Notes: generated by a model from the letters alone, not told the origin. Shown: positions 1 to 5,857, numbered from the stretch's first letter. The stretch is 5,918 bases of DNA from Acidobacteriaceae bacterium (GCA_003136335.1 PLEA01000151.1:173-6090), one strand, 5' to 3'. Numbers and translations are program-made.

Positions 1-41
1 TCGGTGTTGAGAACCGGAGACGATGGTAGGGCTCGCCGCAG

Positions 42-82
42 CGAGGGCGAGACGCCCTCGGTACAGCCGGCAGGATGCCGGC
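42..82. repeat. Paired GC-rich hairpins downstream of E2
   Basis: CGAGGGCG-aga-CGCCCTCG (42-60, 8-bp stem) is followed by GCCGGC-aggat-GCCGGC (66-82). Both lie just past the E2 stop in the direction of transcription. No T-run follows on the minus strand. They may stabilise or end the transcript, but look like the same class of dispersed intergenic repeats seen elsewhere in the window. Positions 1-41 show no gene. Confidence 0.55.
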
Positions 83-88
83 GCTACT

Positions 89-1309
89 CTATTTCAGAAT
101 CTTTTCCGGTTCTTGAGCAGCTTGCGCCAGGTCGCCGAGGAACAGCGCGGCGCGGGCGCCATCGGCGACGCGGTGATCGCACGAGACAGTGAGCGTCATC
201 ATGGGACGGACCGCGGGCTGGCCCTGAACGGGTACGACCCGGTCGGCGATGCTGCCGACCGCGAGAATTGCAGCTTGCGGCGGGGTGATGATCGCACTGA
301 ACTGATCCACCCCATACATGCCGAGATTGCTGATGGTGAAAGTGGCGTCGGCGATATCGGCGGGCCGCAGCTTCCCTGCCCGGGCGCGCTCGGCAACGTC
401 GCGCCGATGGCCGGAGATTTCGGACAGGCTAGCGGTATGCGCGTTGGGAATCACCGCGGCGACCACGCCATCGTTTACCGCAATGGCGATTCCCATGTTT
501 ACGTGATCGTGCAGGCGAAGGCCCTCGGCGCTCCAACTCGCATTCAATCGCGGGTGCTTCAGCAGCACGCGCGCTGTTAACGCTACCAGCAGATCGGTAT
601 GAGTGATGCGCACATTCTTCGCCGGATCGGTGTGCGAGCTCTCAATCTCAGCCACCATATTTTCCCGGTAGTGGTTGAGAGCAGTCGCTTCGATTTCGCG
701 GCTCACGAAGAAGTGAGGAACGGTCGTCCAGCTTTGCGTGGTGCGCTCGGCCATGATGCGGCCCAGCGAGCTGAGTACTTCGAGGCTTCCGGATTTTTTC
801 TTCGCCGCAGCGGGCGCCGAGGCCGCAGCCTGCACATCCGAGGCAAGAATTTCGCCACCCGAACCCGAGCCGCGCACGGTCGCAAGGTCTACGCCCAATT
901 CTTTGGCGAGCCGGCGGGCCTTGGGAGAAATTCTTGCGCCTGCGCTGGATGCCGGCGCATGTGCCAAAGCGCCGACTGGGGTTGTCGCAGCATGTGATGG
1001 CTCGGTTTTCGCGTGCGATCTAGCCCTCGCGGCCGGTGCAGCCGATTCCCTTTCGACGGGAGGGGCTTCGCCGGGCGCGACGATCCAAGCGATGGTCTGT
1101 CCCACGGGAATGTCCGCACCAACTGCGGCCTTGATGCCCGCCAGAATACCGTCAGCTGGCGCTTCTACTTCGACCACCGCCTTGTCCGTTTCTATTTCAA
1201 GGAGCGGTTCGCCCTGGGTAACGCGGTCGCCCTCCTGCTTCCGCCAGGCTAGGAGCTTGCCGGTTTCCTGCGCCATTTCGAGGGCGGGCATTACAACTCT
1301 GAAGGCCAT
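89..1309 (-). CDS. Dihydrolipoamide acyltransferase (E2) of a 2-oxoacid dehydrogenase complex
   Basis: E2 core of a cytoplasmic 2-oxoacid dehydrogenase complex: it takes the acyl group formed by E1 on its lipoyl arm and transfers it to CoA. The 406-aa protein shows the full family order. A single N-terminal lipoyl domain spans about residues 1-78, with the lipoyl lysine in ETDKAVVEV (K43). An Ala/Pro-rich linker (about 80-124) is followed by a peripheral-subunit-binding domain (about 125-161, RISPKARRLAKELGVDL) and a C-terminal acyltransferase domain (about 180-406) ending in the catalytic DHRVADG motif (H379, D383). The ATG at 1309 is supported because MAFRVVMPALEM aligns with normal E2 N-termini, where a few residues precede MPAL. 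The oddity is that no Shine-Dalgarno sequence lies upstream and the start codon sits in an inverted repeat. The acyl specificity (acetyl or branched-chain) cannot be read from sequence alone. The stop is TAG. It is the last gene of the cluster. Confidence 0.95.
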   Translation of the reverse strand: MAFRVVMPALEMAQETGKLLAWRKQEGDRVTQGEPLLEIETDKAVVEVEAPADGILAGIKAAVGADIPVGQTIAWIVAPGEAPPVERESAAPAARARSHAKTEPSHAATTPVGALAHAPASSAGARISPKARRLAKELGVDLATVRGSGSGGEILASDVQAAASAPAAAKKKSGSLEVLSSLGRIMAERTTQSWTTVPHFFVSREIEATALNHYRENMVAEIESSHTDPAKNVRITHTDLLVALTARVLLKHPRLNASWSAEGLRLHDHVNMGIAIAVNDGVVAAVIPNAHTASLSEISGHRRDVAERARAGKLRPADIADATFTISNLGMYGVDQFSAIITPPQAAILAVGSIADRVVPVQGQPAVRPMMTLTVSCDHRVADGARAALFLGDLAQAAQEPEKILK

Positions 1310-1348
1310 AGTCGTTAAATGGAGGAAGGCCCACTATGGCCTTCAGAG
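1297..1348 (-). promoter_or_regulatory. Perfect inverted repeat enclosing the E2 translation start
   Basis: Two arms of 16 bp (1297-1312 and 1333-1348) are exact reverse complements, separated by a 20-bp spacer (1313-1332). The arm at 1297-1312 contains the E2 start codon (1309-1307) and its first codons. In the E2 mRNA this gives a long hairpin with the AUG buried in the stem, and the 20 nt before the AUG contain CCTCC instead of a Shine-Dalgarno sequence. On the opposite strand the spacer reads as an excellent ribosome site, GGAGGAAGG (1321-1329), followed by a second copy of ATGGCCTTCAGAG (1336-1348). The structure is certain from sequence; a regulatory role or invertibility is inference. 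Confidence 0.75.
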
Positions 1349-1368
1349 AGCACATGAGAATCAGTGCC

Positions 1369-1479
1369 GTCCCTGCGGGACTCGTTCTAGTGTGGCACCG
1401 GTACCCCGGACTTAGGTCCGGGGCTCCGGGGCTAATGAATGCCGCCCCTTCGGGGCTGGAATCCTGTGGCTTCATTCCA
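1369..1479. repeat. Array of short GC-rich hairpins between the M24 gene and E2
   Basis: Several small perfect hairpins sit in the 204-nt gap. GTCCC-tgc-GGGAC lies at 1369-1381, CCCCGGAC-ttag-GTCCGGGG at 1404-1423 (8 bp) and GCCCC-ttc-GGGGC at 1444-1456. A weaker TGGAAT/ATTCCA pair spans 1457-1479. The modular style resembles dispersed intergenic repeats I recall from Acidobacteriota genomes, though I cannot search for copies. None is followed by a T-run on the minus strand, so they are not classical terminators. No coding potential is seen here. Confidence 0.6.
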
Positions 1480-1513
1480 CCTCTCCGCTGGAATTCGGCT
1501 CTCAGCACACTTT

Positions 1514-2860
1514 TCAGCCCGAAACTCCTACCCGCTCAGTTTTCGCGCTGGTCTCGATCATCTCGAGCACCCGTTCGCTGGGCGAAGCTTCGGATTCTCG
1601 TGTGGTCGGCAGCGGCCCGTTCACCGTGTAATAGTGCGCGCCCGCTACCAGAAGTTGCTCCGCCGGGAAGCGGGTGATGACCTCGTGCCCCGTCGCGGTG
1701 ACCACAATTTCTTCTTCGATGCGCGCCGCGCTCCAGCCGTCGGTCGAAGGCCAGAAGGTTTCGAGCGCAAACACCATCCCTGGTTTGATTTCCACCGGAT
1801 GCTCGAAGGAAACCAGGCGGCTGATCACTGGCTTCTCCCAGATCGCGAGACCGATGCCGTGACCGTATTGCAGGGCGAAGGCCGCTTCCTCGTTGGGGAA
1901 GCCGAACTCTTGCGCCTTCGGCCAGACCGCGGCAATCTCGGCAGTCATGCGGCCCGGTCGCACCAGTTCAATCGCAGCGTCGAGATAGTCGCGGCAGCGC
2001 TTGTAGGCGTCAACCATCGCATGCGACGCGTAGCCCACAGTGAAGCAGCGATAGTAGCAGGTGCGGTATCCCATGTAAGAGTGCAGGATATCGTAGTAGA
2101 CGGGATCGCCCGGCCGCAGTATGCGATCGGAAAACACGTGCGGATGCGGATTGCAGCGCTCGCCGGAAATCGCATTCACCGCTTCGACATATTCCGAACC
2201 CAGATCGTAGAGAACTTTGCTGACCAGCCCGACGGCTTCGTTTTCTCGCAGGCCGGGCTTCATGGCGCGGTACAGTTCGTCGTAGGCGGCGTCGACCATC
2301 ATCGCGGAAGTATTGAGCAGTGAGATTTCATCCTGCGTCTTGATGACGCGGGCCTCGGACATGAGTTGCTGGCCGTCGACTACCTCGATGCCTCCGCGCT
2401 GCAGGGCAAACAATACGGGCAGTTCAATAATGTCGATTCCAACCGGCTCTTTGTGCAGGCCGCGCATTTCGAGTTCAATGCGAATTTTTTTGGCGACGTC
2501 TTCGGCGCGGCCCATCTCCGGCGTCATCGCACCGCGCAGCATCGAAATACCCGGACGAGAGCGATCGCCCAGCCACGGGCAATTCAGTTGATGATGCTTG
2601 GCGGCTGATCCGAAATCCCACAGGATGGGCTCGTCGTTTTGCGGCAAGAGCGTGAAGCGATTGGCCTTGTCTTGCGCCCAGGTGCCGATGTGCGTGGAGG
2701 TCAGATAGCGGACGTTGTTCATGTCGAAGCAGAGCAACGAGCCCATCGACGACTGGGCGAGCAGGTCCTTCGCCTTTTGCAGGCGCTCGCGGCGCAACCG
2801 CTCGAAATCGATTCGATTCTCCCAGTCCACCGCCATGGTTCCGTGAGTCTTGAGTCCCAT
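1514..2860 (-). CDS. M24 family (creatinase/prolidase-fold) protein with altered metal site
   Basis: The 448-aa protein has the two-domain layout of Xaa-Pro peptidase, creatinase and DddP-like proteins: an N-terminal creatinase-like domain (about 15-170) and a C-terminal pita-bread domain (about 180-400). Of the five usual metal ligands I see D257 (in VYYDIL), H334 (in YGHGIG), E367 (in ALETF) and E382 (in RIEEEIVVT). The second Asp, expected in the GY-x-x-D-x-T-R segment, is Cys (C268 in GYRTCYYRCF). The conserved His after GHGIGL is Trp (W341). This argues against a typical prolidase. A metal-poor creatinase-like hydrolase, a lyase or a divergent site are all possible, so the substrate is unknown. 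The ATG at 2860 is preferred because GGAGG lies 4 nt upstream; M9 (2836) is an alternative. A Ser/Glu-rich tail follows residue 415. Its place between E1 beta and E2 implies a shared pathway with the dehydrogenase complex. Confidence 0.88.
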   Translation of the reverse strand: MGLKTHGTMAVDWENRIDFERLRRERLQKAKDLLAQSSMGSLLCFDMNNVRYLTSTHIGTWAQDKANRFTLLPQNDEPILWDFGSAAKHHQLNCPWLGDRSRPGISMLRGAMTPEMGRAEDVAKKIRIELEMRGLHKEPVGIDIIELPVLFALQRGGIEVVDGQQLMSEARVIKTQDEISLLNTSAMMVDAAYDELYRAMKPGLRENEAVGLVSKVLYDLGSEYVEAVNAISGERCNPHPHVFSDRILRPGDPVYYDILHSYMGYRTCYYRCFTVGYASHAMVDAYKRCRDYLDAAIELVRPGRMTAEIAAVWPKAQEFGFPNEEAAFALQYGHGIGLAIWEKPVISRLVSFEHPVEIKPGMVFALETFWPSTDGWSAARIEEEIVVTATGHEVITRFPAEQLLVAGAHYYTVNGPLPTTRESEASPSERVLEMIETSAKTERVGVSG

Positions 2861-2864
2861 AAAT

Positions 2865-2869
2865 CCTCC
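2865..2869 (-). promoter_or_regulatory. Shine-Dalgarno of the M24 gene
   Basis: GGAGG on the minus strand, 4 nt before the ATG at 2860, at the end of a short 7-bp repeat run. It supports the upstream ATG over the internal ATG at codon 9. Spacing is slightly tight but workable. Confidence 0.7.
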
Positions 2870-2893
2870 AGCTCTTGGCTATTGGCTTTTAGC
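2866..2893. repeat. Degenerate 7-bp tandem repeat upstream of the M24 gene
   Basis: Four consecutive heptads read on the plus strand as CTCCAGC, TCTTGGC, TATTGGC and TTTTAGC (on the minus strand, units like GCCAATA and GCCAAGA). The unit nearest the gene contributes most of its Shine-Dalgarno sequence. Only the two middle units are close copies, so this is a weak repeat by itself. Confidence 0.4.
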
Positions 2894-2943
2894 TCAAGCT
2901 GCCTGTCTTCGACACGTTATTTTCAACTTCCCGGCGGCGCGGC

Positions 2944-2967
2944 AGAGACGTAGCGAGCTACATCTCT
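2944..2967 (-). other. Hairpin at the E1 beta stop codon
   Basis: Arms 2944-2953 and 2958-2967 form a 10-bp stem with a CTCG loop on the minus strand; the single mismatch at DNA level is a G-U wobble in the RNA. It starts on the last base of the E1 beta stop codon. There is no following T-run, so it may protect the mRNA 3' end or partly attenuate, or be another dispersed repeat, rather than a strong terminator. Confidence 0.5.
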
Positions 2968-3953
2968 TACGACTTATTGCAAAGTTGGCGCGCTGCTTCC
3001 GAGACCGTTTCTTCCGTCGGGACGGTTACGTCTTCAAGCGGGGGAGAAAACGGAATGGGAACGTGCATCGCGCCCATGCGCTTCACCGGTGCGTCCAGAT
3101 CGTAGAATGCACCTTCGGCGATCACCGCCGCCAGTTCGGCCGTCACGCCATACCGCCCGTAGCCCTCATCGAGCACTATGACGCGCGAGGTTTTCTTCGC
3201 CGACCCGATGATCGTTTTTTCGTCCAGCGGCCACGTGGTGCGCGGATCAACGACTTCCGCGCTAATCCCTTCTTTTTCCAGCATGTTCGCTGCGCCCAGC
3301 GCGACCTGCACCATGCTGCTGGTTGCCACCAGAGTGATGTCTTCTCCGACGCGCTTCACGTCGGCCACGCCCAACGGGATCGTGTAATCTTCCGCGGGAA
3401 CCGGGCCCTTCAGCTTGTACATCATCTTGTCTTCGAAGAAGACAACGGGATTCTCGTCGCGGATCGCGGTCTTCAGCAAACCTTTCGCGTCGTACGGTGT
3501 GGAAGGCAAAACAACTTTCAATCCTGGCACGTGGCTGAACCAGGCGTGCAGCGACTGCGAATGCTGCGCTGCCGATCGCCGAGTTGCGCCCAGGGTGGTG
3601 CGCATCACCATGGGGACTTTCCAGTGCCCGCCCGACATGTAGTGCGCCTTCGCGGCCTGGTTCACCATCTGATCCATCGTTAGAGTGAGGAAATCGCCGA
3701 ACATGATGTCGACTACTGGCCGGAGGCCCGTCATGGCTGCGCCGACTCCAACGCCCGTAAAGCCGGCTTCGGAAATCGGAGTGTCGAGTACGCGCTCGGC
3801 GCCGAATTCTTCCACCAGCCCGGAGAGCACTTTGAAGGGCGTCCCGGCTTCGGCCACGTCTTCGCCGAAAATGCACACCCGCGAGTCGCGGCGCATTTCT
3901 TCGGCCAGCGCTTCGCGTACCGCCTGCGCAAACGTGAGTTCGCGTTCAGGCAT
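2967..3953 (-). CDS. 2-oxoacid dehydrogenase E1 component, beta subunit
   Basis: Beta subunit of the alpha2beta2 thiamine-diphosphate E1 enzyme (PdhB/AcoB/BkdA2 family), which decarboxylates a 2-oxoacid (or cleaves acetoin) and reductively acylates E2. The 328-aa product has the normal length. It carries the N-terminal pyrimidine-binding domain with IFGEDVAE (29-35), the cofactor-activating Glu in ISEAGFTGVGVGAA (E62) and the active-site region QHSQSLHAWFSHVPGLKV (H131 and H136). The C-terminal transketolase domain has VVDPRTTWPLDEKTI. The ATG at 3953 is chosen over an in-frame ATG at 3998. It has an AGGA 5 nt upstream, gives a family-typical N-terminus (MPERELTFAQAVREAL), and overlaps the E1 alpha stop by 8 nt, a coupling arrangement. 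The upstream 15 residues do not look like E1 beta. The stop is TAA, followed at once by a 10-bp hairpin. Which 2-oxoacid is used is not determined. Confidence 0.95.
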   Translation of the reverse strand: MPERELTFAQAVREALAEEMRRDSRVCIFGEDVAEAGTPFKVLSGLVEEFGAERVLDTPISEAGFTGVGVGAAMTGLRPVVDIMFGDFLTLTMDQMVNQAAKAHYMSGGHWKVPMVMRTTLGATRRSAAQHSQSLHAWFSHVPGLKVVLPSTPYDAKGLLKTAIRDENPVVFFEDKMMYKLKGPVPAEDYTIPLGVADVKRVGEDITLVATSSMVQVALGAANMLEKEGISAEVVDPRTTWPLDEKTIIGSAKKTSRVIVLDEGYGRYGVTAELAAVIAEGAFYDLDAPVKRMGAMHVPIPFSPPLEDVTVPTEETVSEAARQLCNKS

Positions 3954-4950
3954 AAACGTCCTGCTCCACCTGATCGATGCCGGGATATGGAGACGCAATG
4001 GCGAATTTCACCGCGGCTTCCATCTCGGTGCGTGCTTCGGCGGTAATTTGATTGAGCGCTGCCGCGTCGGCATGCTCCTGCGCCAGCAGCCAGGCGGCAT
4101 GCAGCTTGATGGGATCCCGCTCCGTCTTCCAATGCTGCTCTTCCTGCTTCGTGCGGTAATATTCGCGATTGATGTCGCCCACGTGATGACCGCTATAGCG
4201 GTAGGTATCGGCTTGCAGAAACGCAGGGCCTTGGCCGGCCCGCGCTCGCTTCACCAGGCGGGCTGCGACTTCATTCACCGCGCGCACATCCTGGCCGTCG
4301 ACCAATGCGGATTCCAGCCCGAATGCACCGGCGCGCCCTAGAATCGTCCCGGCCGTCGTCTCCGAGAAATGCGTGTACTCGTTGTAAAGATTGTTTTCGC
4401 AAACGTAGATCACTGGCAGCTTCCAGAGTTGCGCCAGGTTCATCACTTCGTAGAGCGAGCCCTGCCCGAGCGCGCCTTCTCCAAAGAAGCAGACCGCCAC
4501 GCGTCCGTTGCCCAACCGCTTCGCGGCAAAGGCCGCGCCCGTGGCGATGCCGACGCTGCCGCCCACAATCGCGTTGGCGCCCAGGTTGCCGGTTGCGGGA
4601 TCGGCAATGTGCATGGATCCGCCCTTGCCCCGGCAATAGCCGGCTTCCTTGCCCAGTAACTCGGCAAACATGCGGTCGGGCGCAGCACCCTTGGCCAGGC
4701 AATGTCCATGGCCGCGGTGCGTGCTGGTAATGTAGTCGTCGATGTGCAGGGCTTCGCAGATGCCCACTGCAACCGCCTCTTGGCCGCTGTAAAGATGCGC
4801 CAGCCCGGGCATCAGAGCGCGAGTGTAGAGTTCATTCACCTGCTCTTCAAACAGGCGAATCCTCACCATCTGGCGGTACGCACGGAGCCATCGGTCTTTC
4901 TCGGTCTCGGTGACGCGGCCGGCCGCTGGCTTGGAAGTTGCGGTCGTCAC
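3946..4950 (-). CDS. 2-oxoacid/acetoin dehydrogenase E1 component, alpha subunit
   Basis: Thiamine-diphosphate-binding alpha subunit of E1, partner of the next gene. The 334-aa protein matches the PdhA/AcoA family in length. Visible motifs are YSGQEAVAVG (54-63), STHRGHGHCLAKG (76-88) and the GGSMHIAD loop (110-117). The diphosphate/Mg site runs from FFGEGALGQG (155-164) to the ENN triplet (185-187), and the lid is YRYSGHHVGD (250-259). RGHGH with GSMHIAD resembles acetoin dehydrogenase AcoA more than classical PdhA, but this does not settle the substrate. The metal motif is GEG rather than the usual GDG (E158). The start is GTG at 4950: AGGAGG lies 6 nt upstream and the GTGA overlap with the preceding stop is classical translational coupling. 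The protein also overlaps E1 beta by 8 nt. The C-terminus ends shortly after the YPGIDQVEQDVYA stretch, as in the family. Confidence 0.95.
   Translation of the reverse strand: MTTATSKPAAGRVTETEKDRWLRAYRQMVRIRLFEEQVNELYTRALMPGLAHLYSGQEAVAVGICEALHIDDYITSTHRGHGHCLAKGAAPDRMFAELLGKEAGYCRGKGGSMHIADPATGNLGANAIVGGSVGIATGAAFAAKRLGNGRVAVCFFGEGALGQGSLYEVMNLAQLWKLPVIYVCENNLYNEYTHFSETTAGTILGRAGAFGLESALVDGQDVRAVNEVAARLVKRARAGQGPAFLQADTYRYSGHHVGDINREYYRTKQEEQHWKTERDPIKLHAAWLLAQEHADAAALNQITAEARTEMEAAVKFAIASPYPGIDQVEQDVYA
3959..3970 (-). promoter_or_regulatory. Shine-Dalgarno region of E1 beta
   Basis: The minus strand reads GGTGGAGCAGGA, ending 5 nt before the ATG at 3953 and lying within the 3' end of E1 alpha. 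It supports this ATG rather than the in-frame ATG at 3998. Confidence 0.7.
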
Positions 4951-5852
4951 TTCTTGCCTCCTGCGGTGATGGGGGTCGTCACGCCGGACATAGTGGCCAG
5001 TACGTCGAACATGCAGGCGAAGTCGTACTTCGCCAAGCCCATGCCACGAGCCGCGGTAAGAATTTCGTTGCTCACGGCGGTCGTCGGAAGGGGCACGTCG
5101 AGTTGCCGCCCCAGATCCATCGCCAGCACCATATCTTTCTGCATCATGTTTACGTCGAACCAGGCTTCTTCCGGCTGTTGCAGCACGAACGGTCCGCGGT
5201 ACTGAATCATCGGCGACGCTACGGCGCTATGGGTGAGCACATCCACGGCAACTTCGCGGGCAATGCCACTCTTTTCCGCCAGCAACACGCCTTCGGAAAA
5301 TGCCAGCATCTGCACCGCGAGACTGAGATTGGTTGCGATCTTCATGGAGAGCGCCAGACCGTTGTCGCCCACGTAAGTCACTTTCGGGCCGATGTCGAGC
5401 AGTAACGGTTTAATCGCGTCGAACGTCTCTTTGCGCCCGCCGACCATCACTGACAATTTTCCTTCCTGCAGGGTGATCACGCTGCCAGACACCGGCGAGT
5501 CGACCATGTCGGCGCCGAGAGCGCGCACCTTCGCAGCCAGCCCCCGGCTCACGGCCGGACTTACGGTGCTCATGTCGATGAAAGTCTTCCCGGTACTCAA
5601 GCCGGCGAGCAGTCCGGCCGGACCCTCGGTGATCGACTGGATCGCCGCGGCATTGGTCACCATCGCGAAGGTGTAGTCCGACGCGCTCGCCACGGCGCGC
5701 GGCGAGTCGGCCCACAACATCCCCTTCTGCACAAGCCACTGGGCCTTCGCACGCGTGCGGTTGTAGCCGGTTACGGTGTGACCCTTGCTCAGCAGCCGAT
5801 CCACCATTTGGCTGCCCATCACGCCCAAACCGATAAATCCTACTTTCGCCAT
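4947..5852 (-). CDS. NAD(P)-dependent beta-hydroxyacid dehydrogenase (3-hydroxyisobutyrate dehydrogenase/GarR family)
   Basis: Cytoplasmic oxidoreductase that interconverts a beta-hydroxyacid and its semialdehyde; known family substrates include 3-hydroxyisobutyrate, tartronate semialdehyde, glyoxylate and succinic semialdehyde. The 301-aa length is normal. The N-terminal Rossmann fold has VGFIGLGVMG (4-13) and ends its second strand with NRT (31-33), a motif that in relatives usually goes with NADP(H). The substrate loop is DSPVSGS (118-124), where most relatives have PVSGG. The catalytic Lys is in the GDNGLALSMKIATN segment (K171), with the conserved Asn at 175. The C-terminal helical domain has the usual KDMVLAMDLGRQLDVPLP stretch. 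The ATG at 5852 fits the family start, with AAGGA 5 nt upstream. It is the first gene of the cluster in the window and overlaps E1 alpha by 4 nt. It may supply or remove the oxoacid/aldehyde handled by E1. The exact substrate is unknown. Confidence 0.92.
   Translation of the reverse strand: MAKVGFIGLGVMGSQMVDRLLSKGHTVTGYNRTRAKAQWLVQKGMLWADSPRAVASASDYTFAMVTNAAAIQSITEGPAGLLAGLSTGKTFIDMSTVSPAVSRGLAAKVRALGADMVDSPVSGSVITLQEGKLSVMVGGRKETFDAIKPLLLDIGPKVTYVGDNGLALSMKIATNLSLAVQMLAFSEGVLLAEKSGIAREVAVDVLTHSAVASPMIQYRGPFVLQQPEEAWFDVNMMQKDMVLAMDLGRQLDVPLPTTAVSNEILTAARGMGLAKYDFACMFDVLATMSGVTTPITAGGKK
4957..4962 (-). promoter_or_regulatory. Strong Shine-Dalgarno for the GTG-started E1 alpha
   Basis: AGGAGG on the minus strand, 6 nt before the GTG at 4950 and inside the last codons of the preceding dehydrogenase gene. 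It decides the non-ATG start and, with the GTGA stop/start overlap, indicates coupled translation. Confidence 0.85.
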
Positions 5853-5857
5853 CCTTG

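Noticed and set aside
738..1415. Long plus-strand open frame (225 codons) antisense to E2
   Set aside because: High-GC shadow frame: Ala/Ser/Arg-rich, no domain, fully opposite a convincing E2 gene.
1369..1479. CRISPR array
   Set aside because: The hairpins differ in sequence and spacing; there is no regular direct repeat with spacers.
1336..1677. Plus-strand open frame starting MAFRE, with a strong Shine-Dalgarno sequence upstream
   Set aside because: Its first codons only duplicate the E2 start through the inverted repeat; the rest crosses hairpin repeats and runs antisense into the M24 gene with no recognisable domain.
1439..2323. Long plus-strand open frame (294 codons) antisense to the M24 gene
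   Set aside because: Composition (rich in Arg, His, Val) and lack of motifs mark it as a shadow of the M24 gene.
1514..2860. Naming the M24 gene Xaa-Pro aminopeptidase (pepP/pepQ)
   Set aside because: One metal-ligand Asp and a conserved His appear replaced, and the metabolic neighbours do not suggest peptide processing.
2850..3683. Plus-strand open frame (277 codons) antisense to E1 beta
   Set aside because: Rich in His, Arg and Phe in the pattern expected from reading E1 beta backwards; no family motifs.
3954..3998. Longer E1 beta start at 3998
   Set aside because: The 15 extra residues are unlike E1 beta N-termini and would overlap E1 alpha by 53 nt, whereas the ATG at 3953 has a good ribosome site.
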